From the NCBI RefSeq assembly GCF_000302535.1, contig NC_018708.1, positions 3,100,001 to 3,164,000 on the forward strand: a stretch of DNA of 64,000 nt. The letters run 5' to 3'. Origin of the DNA: Acidovorax sp. KKS102. GTDB taxonomy: Bacteria > Pseudomonadota > Gammaproteobacteria > Burkholderiales > Burkholderiaceae_C. Shown in pieces: positions 7,456 to 17,008 of the stretch. Within the stretch, counting starts at the first letter, position 1; each line of letters starts with the position of its first letter. Under the pieces are notes generated by a model. That model saw nothing but the letters and a program-made list of their open reading frames with translations. It was not told the DNA's origin and searched no databases. The position numbers and the translations under genes were made by a program.

Positions 7456-7480
7456 GGTTGGTCACTCCCCCTAGACATCG

Positions 7481-9928
7481 TCACACCCGCAGACGAGCGC
7501 CTGTGCGCTGCGTCAGCTGCGTTATCACGGACTGCACTGCGGCGTCGATTTCCGCCTCGGTGAGCGTGGCTTCGTCACGGCCGAGGGTGAGGCGCACAGC
7601 CAGGCTTTTTTCACCGGGTGCCAAACCCCCTGCGGGTGCCTCTTCGCCAGCACGCAGCGCCTTGGGTCGGTACACGTCGAACAGCACCGCAGAGCGCAAC
7701 ATGCCGCCGGGAACAGCCTGCTCGACCGCGCCCATGATGTCGGCGTGGGTCACACGCTCGGCCACCACCACGGCCAGATCGCGCTCGACCGCTTGGTGTT
7801 TGGTCACGGGCTTGAACTGTGGCACCACACGTTGCAGTACAGCGTCCAGCTCCAGTTCGAACATCACCGGCGCCTGGGGCAGGTCCCACGACTGACGCCA
7901 TTGCGGATGCAGTTCGCCCACAAAACCAATCGCGCGACCAGCGACCAGAACGCGCGCGCAGCGGCCGGGGTGCATGGCTGGATGGTTGCCGGGTTCGAAC
8001 GTTGCGCGCAGAGGGGCCAGCAGGGCCTCCACGTCGCCCTTCACATCAAAGAAATCAATGGCCTGCTCTTTGCGCCCCCACTGCAGCATGTCGTTCGGGC
8101 CATAGGCCAGACCGGACACACGCATGGGCTGGTGGAAACCTTCCACCGTGGTGTCGGTATTACGCACGCTACCGTCCCGCAGGAACACGCGGCCCAGTTC
8201 AAAAACACGCACCCGCTCGGCCTTACGGTCGAGGTTGAACTTTAAAACTTGTAGCAAAGAACCCAATAAAGTCGAGCGCATCACGCTCATCTGGCTGGCA
8301 ATCGGGTTCAGCAGCTTGATGGGCTGCGGATTGGCAGCCAGCTCATGCTCCCACCGCTCTTCCACAAAGCTGAAGTTGATCGTTTCCTGATAGCCCAGGG
8401 CTGCCAGCGAGCGGCGCACCGCAAACGGGCTGCGGGTAGCCTCCAGCGCCAGCTTGGGCGTGATGGGCGCCAAAGGCGGGGTGGTCGGCAGGTTGTTGTA
8501 ACCCACCATGCGGGCGACCTCTTCGATCAGGTCTTCCTCGATGGTGATGTCAAAACGGAACGATGGAGGCGTGACCGTCAGCGTGCCATCGCCCTGCACC
8601 ACTGGCAGGCCCAGGCGCTGCAAGGCGTCTGCGCACTGCGCCTGGGTCAGCGGCATGCCGATGACCTTGGCGGCGCGCGCCACGCGCAGCGTGACGGGCT
8701 GGGGCGCAGGCAGGTTCACGGCCTGATCATCCATGGGACCGCAGGCGGTGTCGGGCGTGCCGCAGATGTCGATGACCAGTTGGGTGATGCGCTCGATGTG
8801 CTCCACCGTGAGACTCGGGTCCACGCCACGCTCAAACCGGTGACCGGCATCTGTCGAAAAGTTGAACCGGCGCGAGCGGCCCGCAACTGCCTTGGGCCAC
8901 CAGAAGGCGGCCTCAATGTAGATGTGACGGGTGTCGTCTGACACAGCGGTAGCGTCACCGCCCATGATGCCTGCCAGCGACTCCACCTGGCTGTCATCCG
9001 CGATCACACCCACCTTGTCGTCCACCGTGATGGTGTTGCCATTGAGCAGCTTGAGTTGCTCGCCCGGCTTGCCCCAGCGCACATCCAGCCCGCCATGGAT
9101 CTTGTCCAGATCAAAAATGTGCGACGGACGCCCCAGCTCGAACATCACATAGTTGGAGATGTCCACCAGCGGCGACACGCCACGCTGACCGCAACGGGCC
9201 AGACGGTCCAGCATCCACTGGGGCGTGGCGGCGCGCGTGTTCACATTGCGCACGATGCGGCCCGAGAAGCGGCCGCACAGATCGGGAGCGCTCACCTTCA
9301 CAGGCAGCGTGTCCGCCAGCTTGGCAGTCACCGCAGGGAACGCGGGGCTTTGCAGCGGTGCACCCGTCAGTGCAGACACCTCGCGTGCAATGCCATAGAC
9401 GCTCAGGCAATGCGCCAGATTGGGCGTGAGCTTGAGCGTGAACAGCGTGTCGTCCAGATTCAGGTACGCACGGATGTCCTGACCCACCGGCGCTGCGGCA
9501 TCCAGCTCCAGGAGGCCGCCGTGGTCTTCCGACAGCTTGAGCTCGCGCGCCGAGCACAACATGCCCTGGCTTTCCACGCCGCGCAGCTTGCCCACCTTGA
9601 TGAGAAACGGCTTGCCGTCATCACCCGGCGGCAGTTCGGCACCCACCAGGGCGCATGGCACCTTGATGCCCACGCGGGCATTGGGTGCGCCACACACGAT
9701 GTTCAGCAGGGCGCCCTGCCCCACATCCACCTGGCACACGCGCAGGCGGTCGGCATCAGGGTGCTGGACGGCTTCTTTGATCTCGCCCACAACGATCTTG
9801 GTGAACGGTGGGGCCACGGGACGCAGCTCCTCTACTTCGAGGCCCGCCATGGTCAGCGTTTCAGCCAGTTCGGCCGTCGTCAAGGGGGGGTTGCAGAACT
9901 CGCGCAACCAGGATTCAGGAAATTGCAT
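7481..9928 (-). CDS. pheT: Phenylalanyl-tRNA synthetase beta subunit
   Basis: 815 residues, the normal length for bacterial PheT. Start MQFPESWLREFCNPPLTTAE. A tRNA-binding OB domain lies at ~39-150 (KIVVGEIKEAVQHPDADRLR), followed by B3/B4 editing (DISNYVMFELGRPSHIFDLD), B5 (RVARAAKVIGMPLTQAQCAD), the inactive synthetase-like core, and a C-terminal ferredoxin-like anticodon-binding domain (DVYRPKALRAGEEAP). With PheS it forms the alpha2beta2 enzyme that charges tRNA-Phe. It lies 70 bases after pheS. Confidence 0.97.
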   Translation of the reverse strand: MQFPESWLREFCNPPLTTAELAETLTMAGLEVEELRPVAPPFTKIVVGEIKEAVQHPDADRLRVCQVDVGQGALLNIVCGAPNARVGIKVPCALVGAELPPGDDGKPFLIKVGKLRGVESQGMLCSARELKLSEDHGGLLELDAAAPVGQDIRAYLNLDDTLFTLKLTPNLAHCLSVYGIAREVSALTGAPLQSPAFPAVTAKLADTLPVKVSAPDLCGRFSGRIVRNVNTRAATPQWMLDRLARCGQRGVSPLVDISNYVMFELGRPSHIFDLDKIHGGLDVRWGKPGEQLKLLNGNTITVDDKVGVIADDSQVESLAGIMGGDATAVSDDTRHIYIEAAFWWPKAVAGRSRRFNFSTDAGHRFERGVDPSLTVEHIERITQLVIDICGTPDTACGPMDDQAVNLPAPQPVTLRVARAAKVIGMPLTQAQCADALQRLGLPVVQGDGTLTVTPPSFRFDITIEEDLIEEVARMVGYNNLPTTPPLAPITPKLALEATRSPFAVRRSLAALGYQETINFSFVEERWEHELAANPQPIKLLNPIASQMSVMRSTLLGSLLQVLKFNLDRKAERVRVFELGRVFLRDGSVRNTDTTVEGFHQPMRVSGLAYGPNDMLQWGRKEQAIDFFDVKGDVEALLAPLRATFEPGNHPAMHPGRCARVLVAGRAIGFVGELHPQWRQSWDLPQAPVMFELELDAVLQRVVPQFKPVTKHQAVERDLAVVVAERVTHADIMGAVEQAVPGGMLRSAVLFDVYRPKALRAGEEAPAGGLAPGEKSLAVRLTLGRDEATLTEAEIDAAVQSVITQLTQRTGARLRV

Positions 9929-9999
9929 AGTCGGACACTCTTGTACGGAAGGTGCGCGGCGCTGGGCTGGCCATGCGCGCTGCGTGAAGTCGGCGGGCT

Positions 10000-11052
10000 T
10001 TACTGGAACTGCGACAGGAAACGGATGTCGCCGTCAAAGAACAGGCGCAGATCGTTCACGCCGTAGCGCAGCATGGTCAGGCGGTCTGGCCCCATGCCGA
10101 ACGCAAAGCCGATGTACTTCTCGGGGTCGAGGCCCATGTTGCGCACCACGTTGGGATGCACCTGGCCCGAACCCGCCACCTCCAGCCAACGACCCGCCAG
10201 CGGGCCCGTCTGGAACTGGATATCGATCTCGGCGCTGGGCTCCGTGAACGGGAAGAAGCTGGGACGGAAGCGCAACACGAGGTCGTCGCTTTCGAAGAAC
10301 GTGCGGCAGAAATCCGTGAAGATGACCTTCAGGTCCTTGAAGCTCACGTTCTCGCCGATCCAGAGGCCTTCGCACTGGTGGAACATGGGCGAGTGCGTGG
10401 CGTCACTGTCCACACGGTAGGTGCGGCCAGGGGCGATCACGCGGATTTCGGGCATAGCCTGGCCGGCATCCAGCGCGGCGCGATGCTTCTTCACGTGCTG
10501 CACCGCATGGCGGATCTGCATGGGGCTGGTGTGCGTGCGCAGCAGGTTGGGTGCGGTGGCGGTGCCGCCTTCCACGTAGAACGTGTCGTGCATGGACCGC
10601 GCGGGGTGGTCTTCCGGCGTGTTCAATGCGGTGAAATTGAACCAGTCGGTTTCAATCTCGGGGCCTTCGGCCACGTCAAAACCCATGGAACCGAAAATGC
10701 CCTGGATACGTTCCAGGGTGAGCGAAACGGGGTGCCCCCCCCCCTGCCCGCGCTGGCGACCTGGCAGGCTCACGTCCAGCGCTTCGGCCTTGAGCTGCAG
10801 TTGCAGTTCCGCATCGGCCAACGCCTGGCGGCGCGCAGTGAGCGCCGCTTCGATGGCCTGCTTGGCGACGTTGATGGCCGCACCGCGGGATTTCTTTTCC
10901 TCGACGGACAGCTGCGCCATGCCCTTCATGAGCTCCGTCACGCGACCCGACTTGCCCAAAAACTGCGCCTTGGCGTTTTCGAGGTCAGCGGGGGTGGCAC
11001 TTTGGGCAAACAGTTGCGTCGCGCTCTCAACCAGGGAATCCAACTCGTTCAT
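10000..11052 (-). CDS. pheS: Phenylalanyl-tRNA synthetase alpha subunit
   Basis: 350 residues, start [20 protein letters not shown] at ATG 11052. The N-terminal coiled coil (tRNA-binding, ~1-95) is followed by the class II catalytic core: [20 protein letters not shown] (motif 1 region), [20 protein letters not shown] (motif 2 region) and [20 protein letters not shown] (motif 3). It activates Phe with ATP and joins it to tRNA-Phe. A large inverted repeat sits between rplT and this gene, 15 bases before the start. Confidence 0.97.
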   Translation of the reverse strand: MNELDSLVESATQLFAQSATPADLENAKAQFLGKSGRVTELMKGMAQLSVEEKKSRGAAINVAKQAIEAALTARRQALADAELQLQLKAEALDVSLPGRQRGQGGGHPVSLTLERIQGIFGSMGFDVAEGPEIETDWFNFTALNTPEDHPARSMHDTFYVEGGTATAPNLLRTHTSPMQIRHAVQHVKKHRAALDAGQAMPEIRVIAPGRTYRVDSDATHSPMFHQCEGLWIGENVSFKDLKVIFTDFCRTFFESDDLVLRFRPSFFPFTEPSAEIDIQFQTGPLAGRWLEVAGSGQVHPNVVRNMGLDPEKYIGFAFGMGPDRLTMLRYGVNDLRLFFDGDIRFLSQFQ

Positions 11053-11066
11053 AACGACTCTTTCAT

Positions 11067-11152
11067 GACTTACGCAAACAAGGATGCACAAGTGCCATTG
11101 GCATATGCCATGTGGCAAGCGTCTTGCCTCAGCAGCCTGTTTTGCGTAAGTC
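11067..11152. repeat. Inverted repeat (14-15 bp arms) before pheS
   Basis: Arms GACTTACGCAAACA (11067-11080) and TGTTTTGCGTAAGTC (11138-11152) pair with one extra base. The ~57-base interior includes the palindrome TGGCATATGCCA. It ends 14 bases upstream of the pheS ATG. It may be a MITE-like insertion or a structured pheS leader. Confidence 0.6.
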
Positions 11153-11259
11153 GTTTTTATCGACCCGTGAAAATGAACAAGGGCTAGTGCCTTTACAAGC
11201 CCTAGCCCTTGCTGTTATTGCGCAAGCAGCTATCAGAACGATAGCCGCTCATCGTGAAC

Positions 11260-11619
11260 TCAAGCAGCCAGCTTGGCCTTGACTTGCTCCACGATGCTGC
11301 CAAAGGCAGCCTTGTCGTGCACTGCGAGGTCGGCCAGCATCTTGCGGTCGATCTCGATGGAAGCCTTCTTCAGGCCGTTGGCGAACTGGCTGTAGGTCAG
11401 GCCCAGTTCACGGGCAGCGGCGTTGATACGGGCAATCCACAACTGGCGGAACACGCGCTTCTTGGTGCGGCGGTCACGGTAGGCATATTGCCCAGCCTTC
11501 ATTACCGCCTGTTTGGCGATACGGAAGACATTACCGCGGCGACCACGGAAACCCTTGGCAAGGGCGAGAACTTTCTTGTGACGGGCACGGGCCGTTACAC
11601 CACGTTTGACGCGAGGCAT
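11260..11619 (-). CDS. rplT: 50S ribosomal protein L20
   Basis: 119 residues, start [20 protein letters not shown], the usual L20 N-terminal basic extension. It continues with [20 protein letters not shown] and the globular domain ([20 protein letters not shown]). It binds 23S rRNA early in large-subunit assembly and in several bacteria represses its own operon. It follows rpmI by 25 bases in the infC-rpmI-rplT order. Confidence 0.98.
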   Translation of the reverse strand: MPRVKRGVTARARHKKVLALAKGFRGRRGNVFRIAKQAVMKAGQYAYRDRRTKKRVFRQLWIARINAAARELGLTYSQFANGLKKASIEIDRKMLADLAVHDKAAFGSIVEQVKAKLAA

Positions 11620-11644
11620 GTATGTACTCCTTGTTCGTCAGTTA

Positions 11645-11848
11645 TTAAAGGCCAGCGCTGGGCAGCATTTGTGCGATCGAGCCCATGTTGGTCTCATGCA
11701 CATTCACTGCACCACGCAGGTGGCGCTTGTTCTTGGTGGTCTTCTTGGTCAAGATGTGACGCTTGAAGGCTTGACCGCGCTTGACGGTGCCACCGGGACG
11801 AACGCGGAAACGTTTTTTCGCGCTGCTCTTGGTCTTCATTTTGGGCAT
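11645..11848 (-). CDS. rpmI: 50S ribosomal protein L35
   Basis: 67 residues, start [20 protein letters not shown], with the conserved [18 protein letters not shown] motif. It is a small basic 23S rRNA-binding protein of the large subunit. It lies between infC and rplT, the universal bacterial order. Confidence 0.98.
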   Translation of the reverse strand: MPKMKTKSSAKKRFRVRPGGTVKRGQAFKRHILTKKTTKNKRHLRGAVNVHETNMGSIAQMLPSAGL

Positions 11849-12033
11849 GTGAATGCTCCTTTTTCATTGTGCTCGTGAGGCGTTTGCAAACCGATCTGCA
11901 AACTTGTTGGCCCCGAGCCACTTTTATCGAAAGGCTTTCGCCTTCCGCTCGGCAATGCCCGAAAGCACCGCCTTTTCAAGCACCACGCCTGTTGAATGGC
12001 GCAGCGCTCAAAACTTCATACCGATCCGCAGCT

Positions 12034-12636
12034 TTATGCCGCCTGGCCTGCCGCTGGTGCAGCGCCTTCAGACGCTGGCTTGGCCGCAGGCTTTTTCTTG
12101 CCGGGGGCAATCATCATGATCATCTGGCGGCCTTCCAGCTTGGGGAACTGCTCGATGATGATGCTGTCAGCCAACTCGTCACGAATCCGGTTCAGCAAAG
12201 CCAGACCGAGTTCCTGGTGCGTGATTTCGCGACCGCGGAACCGCAGCGTGATCTTGCATTTGTCACCATCCGCCAAAAAGCGGCGAATGTTGCGCATCTT
12301 GATGTTGTAGTCGCCATCGTCCGTACCGGGACGGAACTTGACTTCCTTGATCTCAATGACCGTCTGCTTGGCTTTGGCTTCTGCCGCACGCTTTTGCTCT
12401 TGGTACTTGAACTTGCCGTAGTCCATGAGACGGCACACCGGTGGGTTCGCCGTGGCAGCGATTTCCACCAGATCCACGTCCAGCTCACCGGCCATCCGCA
12501 AGGCCTCCATGAGACTGACAACACCCAAGGGCTCGTTGTCAGGCCCGGACAGGCGAACTTCCGGGGCCATGATTTCACGGTTCAGGCGGTGCTTGCGCTC
12601 TTCCCGCTGGCGACGATCACGAAATTCAGTAGCGAT
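12034..12636 (-). CDS. infC: Translation initiation factor IF-3 (ATC start)
   Basis: 200 residues if translation begins at ATC (12634-12636), six bases after AAGGAAG. Protein similarity continues upstream of the first in-frame ATG (12570): [20 protein letters not shown] then [20 protein letters not shown]. The N-domain and C-domain ([20 protein letters not shown], then [20 protein letters not shown]) are complete; the C-terminus has an Ala/Pro/Lys-rich tail. IF-3 discriminates against non-AUG starts on the small subunit. A non-AUG start gives it feedback control of its own synthesis, as known for E. coli infC (AUU). Confidence 0.93.
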   Translation of the reverse strand: MATEFRDRRQREERKHRLNREIMAPEVRLSGPDNEPLGVVSLMEALRMAGELDVDLVEIAATANPPVCRLMDYGKFKYQEQKRAAEAKAKQTVIEIKEVKFRPGTDDGDYNIKMRNIRRFLADGDKCKITLRFRGREITHQELGLALLNRIRDELADSIIIEQFPKLEGRQMIMMIAPGKKKPAAKPASEGAAPAAGQAA

Positions 12637-12722
12637 GGCTATCTTCCTTGAATCAAAATGCTACAAATAAAGTAGCTACCTCCGCACAGTCCACGAGCGG
12701 CAAAGCAGTTTTTTGTACAAAA

Positions 12723-14642
12723 TCAGGCTTTGGTGGCGATGTCGTTGGCGATCAATTCAATGAACGCATCAACCGACATCACGCCGAGATCACGATTACC
12801 TCGGGCTCGCACTGCAACGGCTCCCGCCGCCTTTTCCTTGTCGCCTGCGACGAGGATGTAGGGCAGCTTTTGCATCGAATGCTCCCGTATTTTATACGTA
12901 ATCTTCTCGTTACGCAGATCCAGGGCCACCCTAAGGCCTTGATTGGGCAGCGCTTTTTGCAGTTTTGCTGCGATTTCACGACAGTAATCGGACTGCGCGT
13001 CCGTGATGTTGAGCACCGAAACCTGCACGGGAGCGAGCCACGTGGGCAAGGCGCCTGCATGTTGCTCGATCAGAATTCCGATGAAGCGCTCCAGGCTTCC
13101 CACGATGGCACGGTGCAGCATGATGGGCCGATGGCGGCCGCCATCCTCGCCCACAAACTCTGCGTCCAGCCGCTCGGGCATGTTGGGATCGACCTGGATC
13201 GTGCCACATTGCCATGGTCGCCCCAGCGCGTCCTTGAGCGTGTACTCGATCTTGGGGCCGTAGAACGCGCCTTCGCCAGGCAGGTACTCAAACTCGCAAC
13301 CGGACGCGCGCAAGCCCTCGGCCAAGGCATTTTCAGCACGGTCCCAGCTTTCCTCACTGCCGATGCGCTTTTCGGGGCGTGTGGACAGCTTGTAGATGAT
13401 GTCCGTGAAACCAAAGTCCTTGTAGACCTTTTGCAGCAGCGTGGTGAACGCCACCACCTCTGACTGGATCTGGTCTTCGGTACAGAAGATATGGCCGTCA
13501 TCCTGCGTGAAAGCACGCACGCGCATGATGCCGTGCAGCCCCCCCGTGGGTTCATTGCGGTGGCACTGGCCGAACTCGCCAAACCGCAGCGGCAGGTCGC
13601 GGTAGCTCTTGATACCTTGCTTGAAGATGATGATGTGCCCGGGGCAGTTCATCGGCTTGAGCGCATAGTCGCGCTTTTCCGACTCCGTCACAAACATGTT
13701 CTCGCGGTATTTGTCCCAGTGGCCGGTTTTCTCCCATAGCCCCTGGTCCAGAATTTGCGGCCCCTTCACCTCTTGGTAGCCGTTCTCGCGGTACACGCGG
13801 CGCATGTACTGCTCTACCTCCTGCCACACCGTCCAGCCCTTGGGGTGCCAGAACACCGTACCAGGCGAGTGCTCGTCGATATGGAACAGGTCCAGCTCAC
13901 GGCCCAGCTTGCGGTGGTCGCGCTTCTCAGCTTCTTCCAGCATCGTCAAATACTGCTGCAACTCGTCTTTGGTGGCCCAGGCCGTGCCGTAGACACGCTG
14001 CAGCATTTCGTTGCGGTGGTCACCGCGCCAGTAGGCCCCCGCCACCTTCATCAGCTTGAAGAACTTGAGCTTGCCGGTGCTGGGCACGTGAGGGCCGCGG
14101 CACAGGTCTTCAAAATTACCTTCGCGATACAGGCTCACATCTTCGTTGCTGGGGATGCTGGCAATGATTTCGGCCTTGTAGTGCTCCCCCAAGCCCTTGA
14201 AATACGCCACGGCCTCGTCGCGCGGCAACACGCGGCGCACCACGGGCTCATCTTTGGCTGCCAGCTCGGCCATGCGCTTTTCGATGGCCACCAGGTCCTC
14301 GGGCGTGAAGGGGCGCTTGTAGGCAAAGTCGTAATAAAAGCCGTTTTCGATCACTGGGCCGATGGTGACCTGGGCATCAGGAAACAGCTCCTTGACCGCG
14401 TAGGCCAACAAGTGGGCGGTGGAGTGGCGGATCACATCCAGGCCATCCGCATCCTTGGCCGTCACGATGGACAGCGGGCTATCAGCCGTGATCTGGTAGC
14501 TGGTGTCCACCACCTTGTCACCGATCTTGCCCGCCAAGGCGGCTTTGGCCAGACCCGAGCCAATGGAGGCGGCCACCTCGGCCACCGTGACGGGGCCCGG
14601 AAACTCGCGCTGCGAACCGTCGGGAAGCGTAATGTGAATCAT
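12723..14642 (-). CDS. thrS: Threonyl-tRNA synthetase
   Basis: 639 residues, standard length. The TGS domain ([20 protein letters not shown]) is followed by the editing domain with the HxxxH pair ([20 protein letters not shown]) and the class II core: [20 protein letters not shown], then [20 protein letters not shown] with the zinc-binding Cys, and the motif 3 region around [20 protein letters not shown]. The C-terminal anticodon-binding domain ends near [14 protein letters not shown]. It charges tRNA-Thr and edits Ser-tRNA-Thr. It is the first large gene of the operon and is preceded by a putative threonine leader attenuator. Confidence 0.98.
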   Translation of the reverse strand: MIHITLPDGSQREFPGPVTVAEVAASIGSGLAKAALAGKIGDKVVDTSYQITADSPLSIVTAKDADGLDVIRHSTAHLLAYAVKELFPDAQVTIGPVIENGFYYDFAYKRPFTPEDLVAIEKRMAELAAKDEPVVRRVLPRDEAVAYFKGLGEHYKAEIIASIPSNEDVSLYREGNFEDLCRGPHVPSTGKLKFFKLMKVAGAYWRGDHRNEMLQRVYGTAWATKDELQQYLTMLEEAEKRDHRKLGRELDLFHIDEHSPGTVFWHPKGWTVWQEVEQYMRRVYRENGYQEVKGPQILDQGLWEKTGHWDKYRENMFVTESEKRDYALKPMNCPGHIIIFKQGIKSYRDLPLRFGEFGQCHRNEPTGGLHGIMRVRAFTQDDGHIFCTEDQIQSEVVAFTTLLQKVYKDFGFTDIIYKLSTRPEKRIGSEESWDRAENALAEGLRASGCEFEYLPGEGAFYGPKIEYTLKDALGRPWQCGTIQVDPNMPERLDAEFVGEDGGRHRPIMLHRAIVGSLERFIGILIEQHAGALPTWLAPVQVSVLNITDAQSDYCREIAAKLQKALPNQGLRVALDLRNEKITYKIREHSMQKLPYILVAGDKEKAAGAVAVRARGNRDLGVMSVDAFIELIANDIATKA

Positions 14643-14704
14643 GGGAGCAACTCTTTCTCTGTGATCAGTGCAATGGATGCGGGCACGCGCCAGGCCCGTA
14701 AAAC

Positions 14705-14734
14705 AAAAAAGCGCGGAACAGTTCCGCGCTTTTT
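14705..14734 (-). terminator. Intrinsic terminator in the thrS leader (attenuator)
   Basis: On the minus strand the RNA reads AAAAAGCGCGGAAC then GTTCCGCGCTTTTTTG, a GC-rich hairpin with a U-rich tail, ending about 60 bases before the thrS ATG. Premature stop of the operon transcript here is expected unless the 5' arm (14721-14734) is captured by the upstream segment 14758-14766. Confidence 0.75.
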
Positions 14735-14757
14735 GGAGGTGTATGCAATCTCGTGCA

Positions 14758-14809
14758 GGCGCGAACAGCCAGCCTCAAAGGCCGGTCAACATCTCCGATG
14801 TAGTTCGCG
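14758..14809 (-). promoter_or_regulatory. Alternative RNA pairing segments of the thrS attenuator
   Basis: Segment 1 (14803-14809, CGCGAAC in the RNA) lies inside leader codons 3-5. Segment 2 (14758-14766, GTTCGCGCC) pairs perfectly over 7 bp with segment 1, and alternatively over 8 bp with one bulged G with the terminator 5' arm (GCGCGGAAC). The two pairings are mutually exclusive. A further 6-bp hairpin surrounds the leader stop codon. Confidence 0.65.
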
Positions 14810-14816
14810 GTGTCAT
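14775..14816 (-). CDS. Threonine-rich leader peptide of thrS operon (13 aa)
   Basis: ATG at 14816 preceded by GAGAAAGG at normal distance; the peptide is MTPRTTSEMLTGL. Four of 13 codons are Thr (ACA, ACT, ACA, ACC), three of them within codons 2-6, and they overlap the first arm of a competing stem. Ribosome stalling at these codons when charged tRNA-Thr is short would free the antiterminator stem and let RNA polymerase continue into thrS. The logic equals that of the pheM leader before pheST in enterobacteria. Assignment rests on codon content and RNA geometry only. Confidence 0.65.
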   Translation of the reverse strand: MTPRTTSEMLTGL

Positions 14817-14882
14817 AACCAGATTGCCTTTCTCGCTCTTGTGCAGTGAATTTCTGCGGATTTTAACCCCAGCACCCAGAAA

Positions 14883-14912
14883 AAAAGCCCGAAGCAGATG
14901 CTTCGGGCTTTT
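14883..14912 (-). terminator. aceA terminator
   Basis: Hairpin AAAAGCCCGAAGC / GCTTCGGGCTTTT with a four-base loop, downstream of the aceA stop and upstream of the thrS leader. It is T-rich at both ends. Confidence 0.85.
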
Positions 14913-14959
14913 GTAGGGTGCATTTGGCGCCACAACAAAGTGGCGCCGAGCCCCTTAGA

Positions 14960-16291
14960 TCAGTGGAACTGCTCTTCTTCAGTCGAACCCGTCAGGGCCT
15001 TCACGGAGGACGAGCCGCCCTGGATCACGGTGGTCACGTCGTCGAAGTAGCCTGCGCCCACTTCTTGTTGGTGCGACACGAAGGTGTAGCCCTTTTCACG
15101 TGCTGCGAATTCTGGCTCTTGCACCATTTCGGTGTAGTGCTTCATGCCTTCGCCCTGAGCGTATGCATGGGCGAACTGGAAGGTGTTGAACCAGTTGATG
15201 TGGATACCGGCCAGCGTGATGAACTGGTACTTGTAGCCCAGAGCCGACAGGTCTTCCTGGAACGAAGCGATCTGCTTGTCGTTGAGGTTCTTCTTCCAGT
15301 TGAACGATGGCGAGCAGTTGTACGACAGCAGCTTGCCAGGGCAGGCAGCGTGCACAGCTTGCGCAAACTCACGGGCAAAACCGATGTCTGGCACGCCGGT
15401 TTCGCACCACACCAGGTCCGCATAAGGGGCATACGCCACGCCACGGCTGATGGCTTGTTCCAGACCGTTCTTCACGCGGTAGAAGCCTTCTTGCGTGCGC
15501 TCGCCGGTCAGGAAAGGCTTGTCGTTGGCGTCGTGGTCGGACGTGATCAGGTTGGCGGCTTCGGCGTCGGTACGGGCCAGCACGATGGTGGACACACCCA
15601 TCACGTCAGCGGCAAAGCGTGCAGCGATCAGCTTTTCGCAGGCTTCTTGCGTAGGCACCAGCACCTTGCCGCCCATGTGGCCGCACTTCTTCACGGCAGC
15701 CAGCTGGTCTTCGAAGTGAACGCCGGCTGCACCTGCGGCGATCATGTTCTTCATCAGTTCGAAGGCGTTCAGCACGCCGCCAAAGCCGGCTTCCGCGTCG
15801 GCCACGATCGGCAGGAAGTAGTCGATGAATTCCTTGTCGCCGGGGTTGATGCCACGGCCCCACTGGATTTCGTCAGCGCGCTTGAAGGTGTTGTTGATGC
15901 GGCGAACCATGGTGGGCACCGAGTCATACGCGTACAGCGACTGGTCGGGGTACATGGTTTCGCTGGTGTTGCCGTCGGCAGCCACTTGCCAGCCCGACAG
16001 GTACACGGCTTCGAGGCCGGCCTTGGCTTGCTGCATGGCTTGACCGGCAGAAATGGCGCCGAAAGCGTTCACGTAGCCCTTCTTGGCGCCGCCGTTGATC
16101 TTGTCCCAGAGCTTTTCAGCGCCGCGCTTGGCCAGCGTGTGCTCGATAGGCAGCGAGCCACGCAGGCGCACCACGTCGGCTGCGGAGTAACCACGCTTCA
16201 CGCCCTTCCAGCGGGGGTTGGTCGCCCAGTCTTTTTCCAGGGCGGCAATTTGCTGTTCGCGGCTCAGTTGTTCGTTGAGGGATTGGGGCAT
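14960..16291 (-). CDS. aceA: Isocitrate lyase
   Basis: 443 residues, start [20 protein letters not shown] at ATG 16291. It splits isocitrate into succinate and glyoxylate in the glyoxylate bypass. Conserved blocks are visible: the [20 protein letters not shown] region, the [20 protein letters not shown] barrel strand, [20 protein letters not shown] with the signature KKCGHMGGK carrying the catalytic Cys, and [19 protein letters not shown]. It is a single gene with its own terminator. A large palindrome upstream is a probable operator. Confidence 0.97.
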   Translation of the reverse strand: MPQSLNEQLSREQQIAALEKDWATNPRWKGVKRGYSAADVVRLRGSLPIEHTLAKRGAEKLWDKINGGAKKGYVNAFGAISAGQAMQQAKAGLEAVYLSGWQVAADGNTSETMYPDQSLYAYDSVPTMVRRINNTFKRADEIQWGRGINPGDKEFIDYFLPIVADAEAGFGGVLNAFELMKNMIAAGAAGVHFEDQLAAVKKCGHMGGKVLVPTQEACEKLIAARFAADVMGVSTIVLARTDAEAANLITSDHDANDKPFLTGERTQEGFYRVKNGLEQAISRGVAYAPYADLVWCETGVPDIGFAREFAQAVHAACPGKLLSYNCSPSFNWKKNLNDKQIASFQEDLSALGYKYQFITLAGIHINWFNTFQFAHAYAQGEGMKHYTEMVQEPEFAAREKGYTFVSHQQEVGAGYFDDVTTVIQGGSSSVKALTGSTEEEQFH

Positions 16292-16358
16292 GAGATCACT
16301 CCAGGGGTTGGTTGAAAACGCCGGGCTGCTGTGTGCCGCCCTTGAAGACAACTTTAAG

Positions 16359-16400
16359 TCTTCTATAAGACTTGCGCAAGCTCTTATGTCTTATAGAAGA
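16359..16400. promoter_or_regulatory. Perfect 13-bp inverted repeat upstream of aceA
   Basis: TCTTCTATAAGAC (16359-16371) and GTCTTATAGAAGA (16388-16400) are exact inverse complements around a TTGCGCAAG centre, 68-109 bases upstream of the aceA start. Each arm is itself nearly palindromic (CTTCTATAAG). This looks like a double operator. The regulator is not in this window. Confidence 0.65.
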
Positions 16401-16543
16401 GATAAATTTTCTTCTTTCAAAACAACCACTTAAACACGTGATTTCTCAATACGGAAATTGATTTCTCATATCGAGAAAAATTGCGGCAATGCAACATCTA
16501 TCGCATCCCACATCAAGAAATTCAACTTTCGTATTGTGAGAAT

Positions 16544-16969
16544 TCAGATGGGTGTAGCGCCAACTGCCCTGAGCCAGTCACCATCCTCGATCCGGCGTGC
16601 GCCCTGCGCATATCGGGGATGGATCTCGTACACCAGACAAGACAGCGCTTGGCCCTCCACCGTCACCGCAATTTCGCGCTTGCAGTACTCATCGGTCGGG
16701 TGTTCCCCGCCCAGTCCTTCGATGGCATCCAGAACGCTCTCCAGCGCAGACTCGATGGCGTACACCTCGCCATGCACCGGCCGGTCGCCGCCCAGGGTCA
16801 TGCCGGGGTAAGCCCCCAGGTGGAACAGCATCCCTGCAACTTGCGCAAACCCCACCCAGCGCGGTGCGGGCGACAAGCGCGTGATGTCGTTCGACCCGCC
16901 GCGGCGCAAGGTGCCGTACACAAACACATGGCGTGGGGCGGCGACAGCAGGCAAAGAAGGCTCGGGCAT
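16544..16969 (-). CDS. Gamma-glutamylcyclotransferase-like (AIG2/GGCT) protein
   Basis: 141 residues. The N-terminal VFVYGTLRRGGSNDITRL is the GGCT-fold signature YGTLRxG. The mid-region DAIEGLGGEHPTDEYCKREI keeps the acidic active-site area, and EGQALSCLVYEIHPRYAQGA closes the barrel. Family members cyclise gamma-glutamyl amines or peptides, but the exact substrate cannot be read from sequence. It is monocistronic, divergent from the transporter gene that follows. Confidence 0.85.
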   Translation of the reverse strand: MPEPSLPAVAAPRHVFVYGTLRRGGSNDITRLSPAPRWVGFAQVAGMLFHLGAYPGMTLGGDRPVHGEVYAIESALESVLDAIEGLGGEHPTDEYCKREIAVTVEGQALSCLVYEIHPRYAQGARRIEDGDWLRAVGATPI

Positions 16970-17008
16970 GATGCGCAGTCTTTTTTGTTTGAACAGCGTC
17001 CCAGTCTA

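Noticed and set aside
11177-11213. Rho-independent terminator between rplT and pheS
   Set aside because: The hairpin AAGGGCTAG/CTAGCCCTT is strong but no T run follows on either strand; recorded only as a structure in the pheS leader finding.
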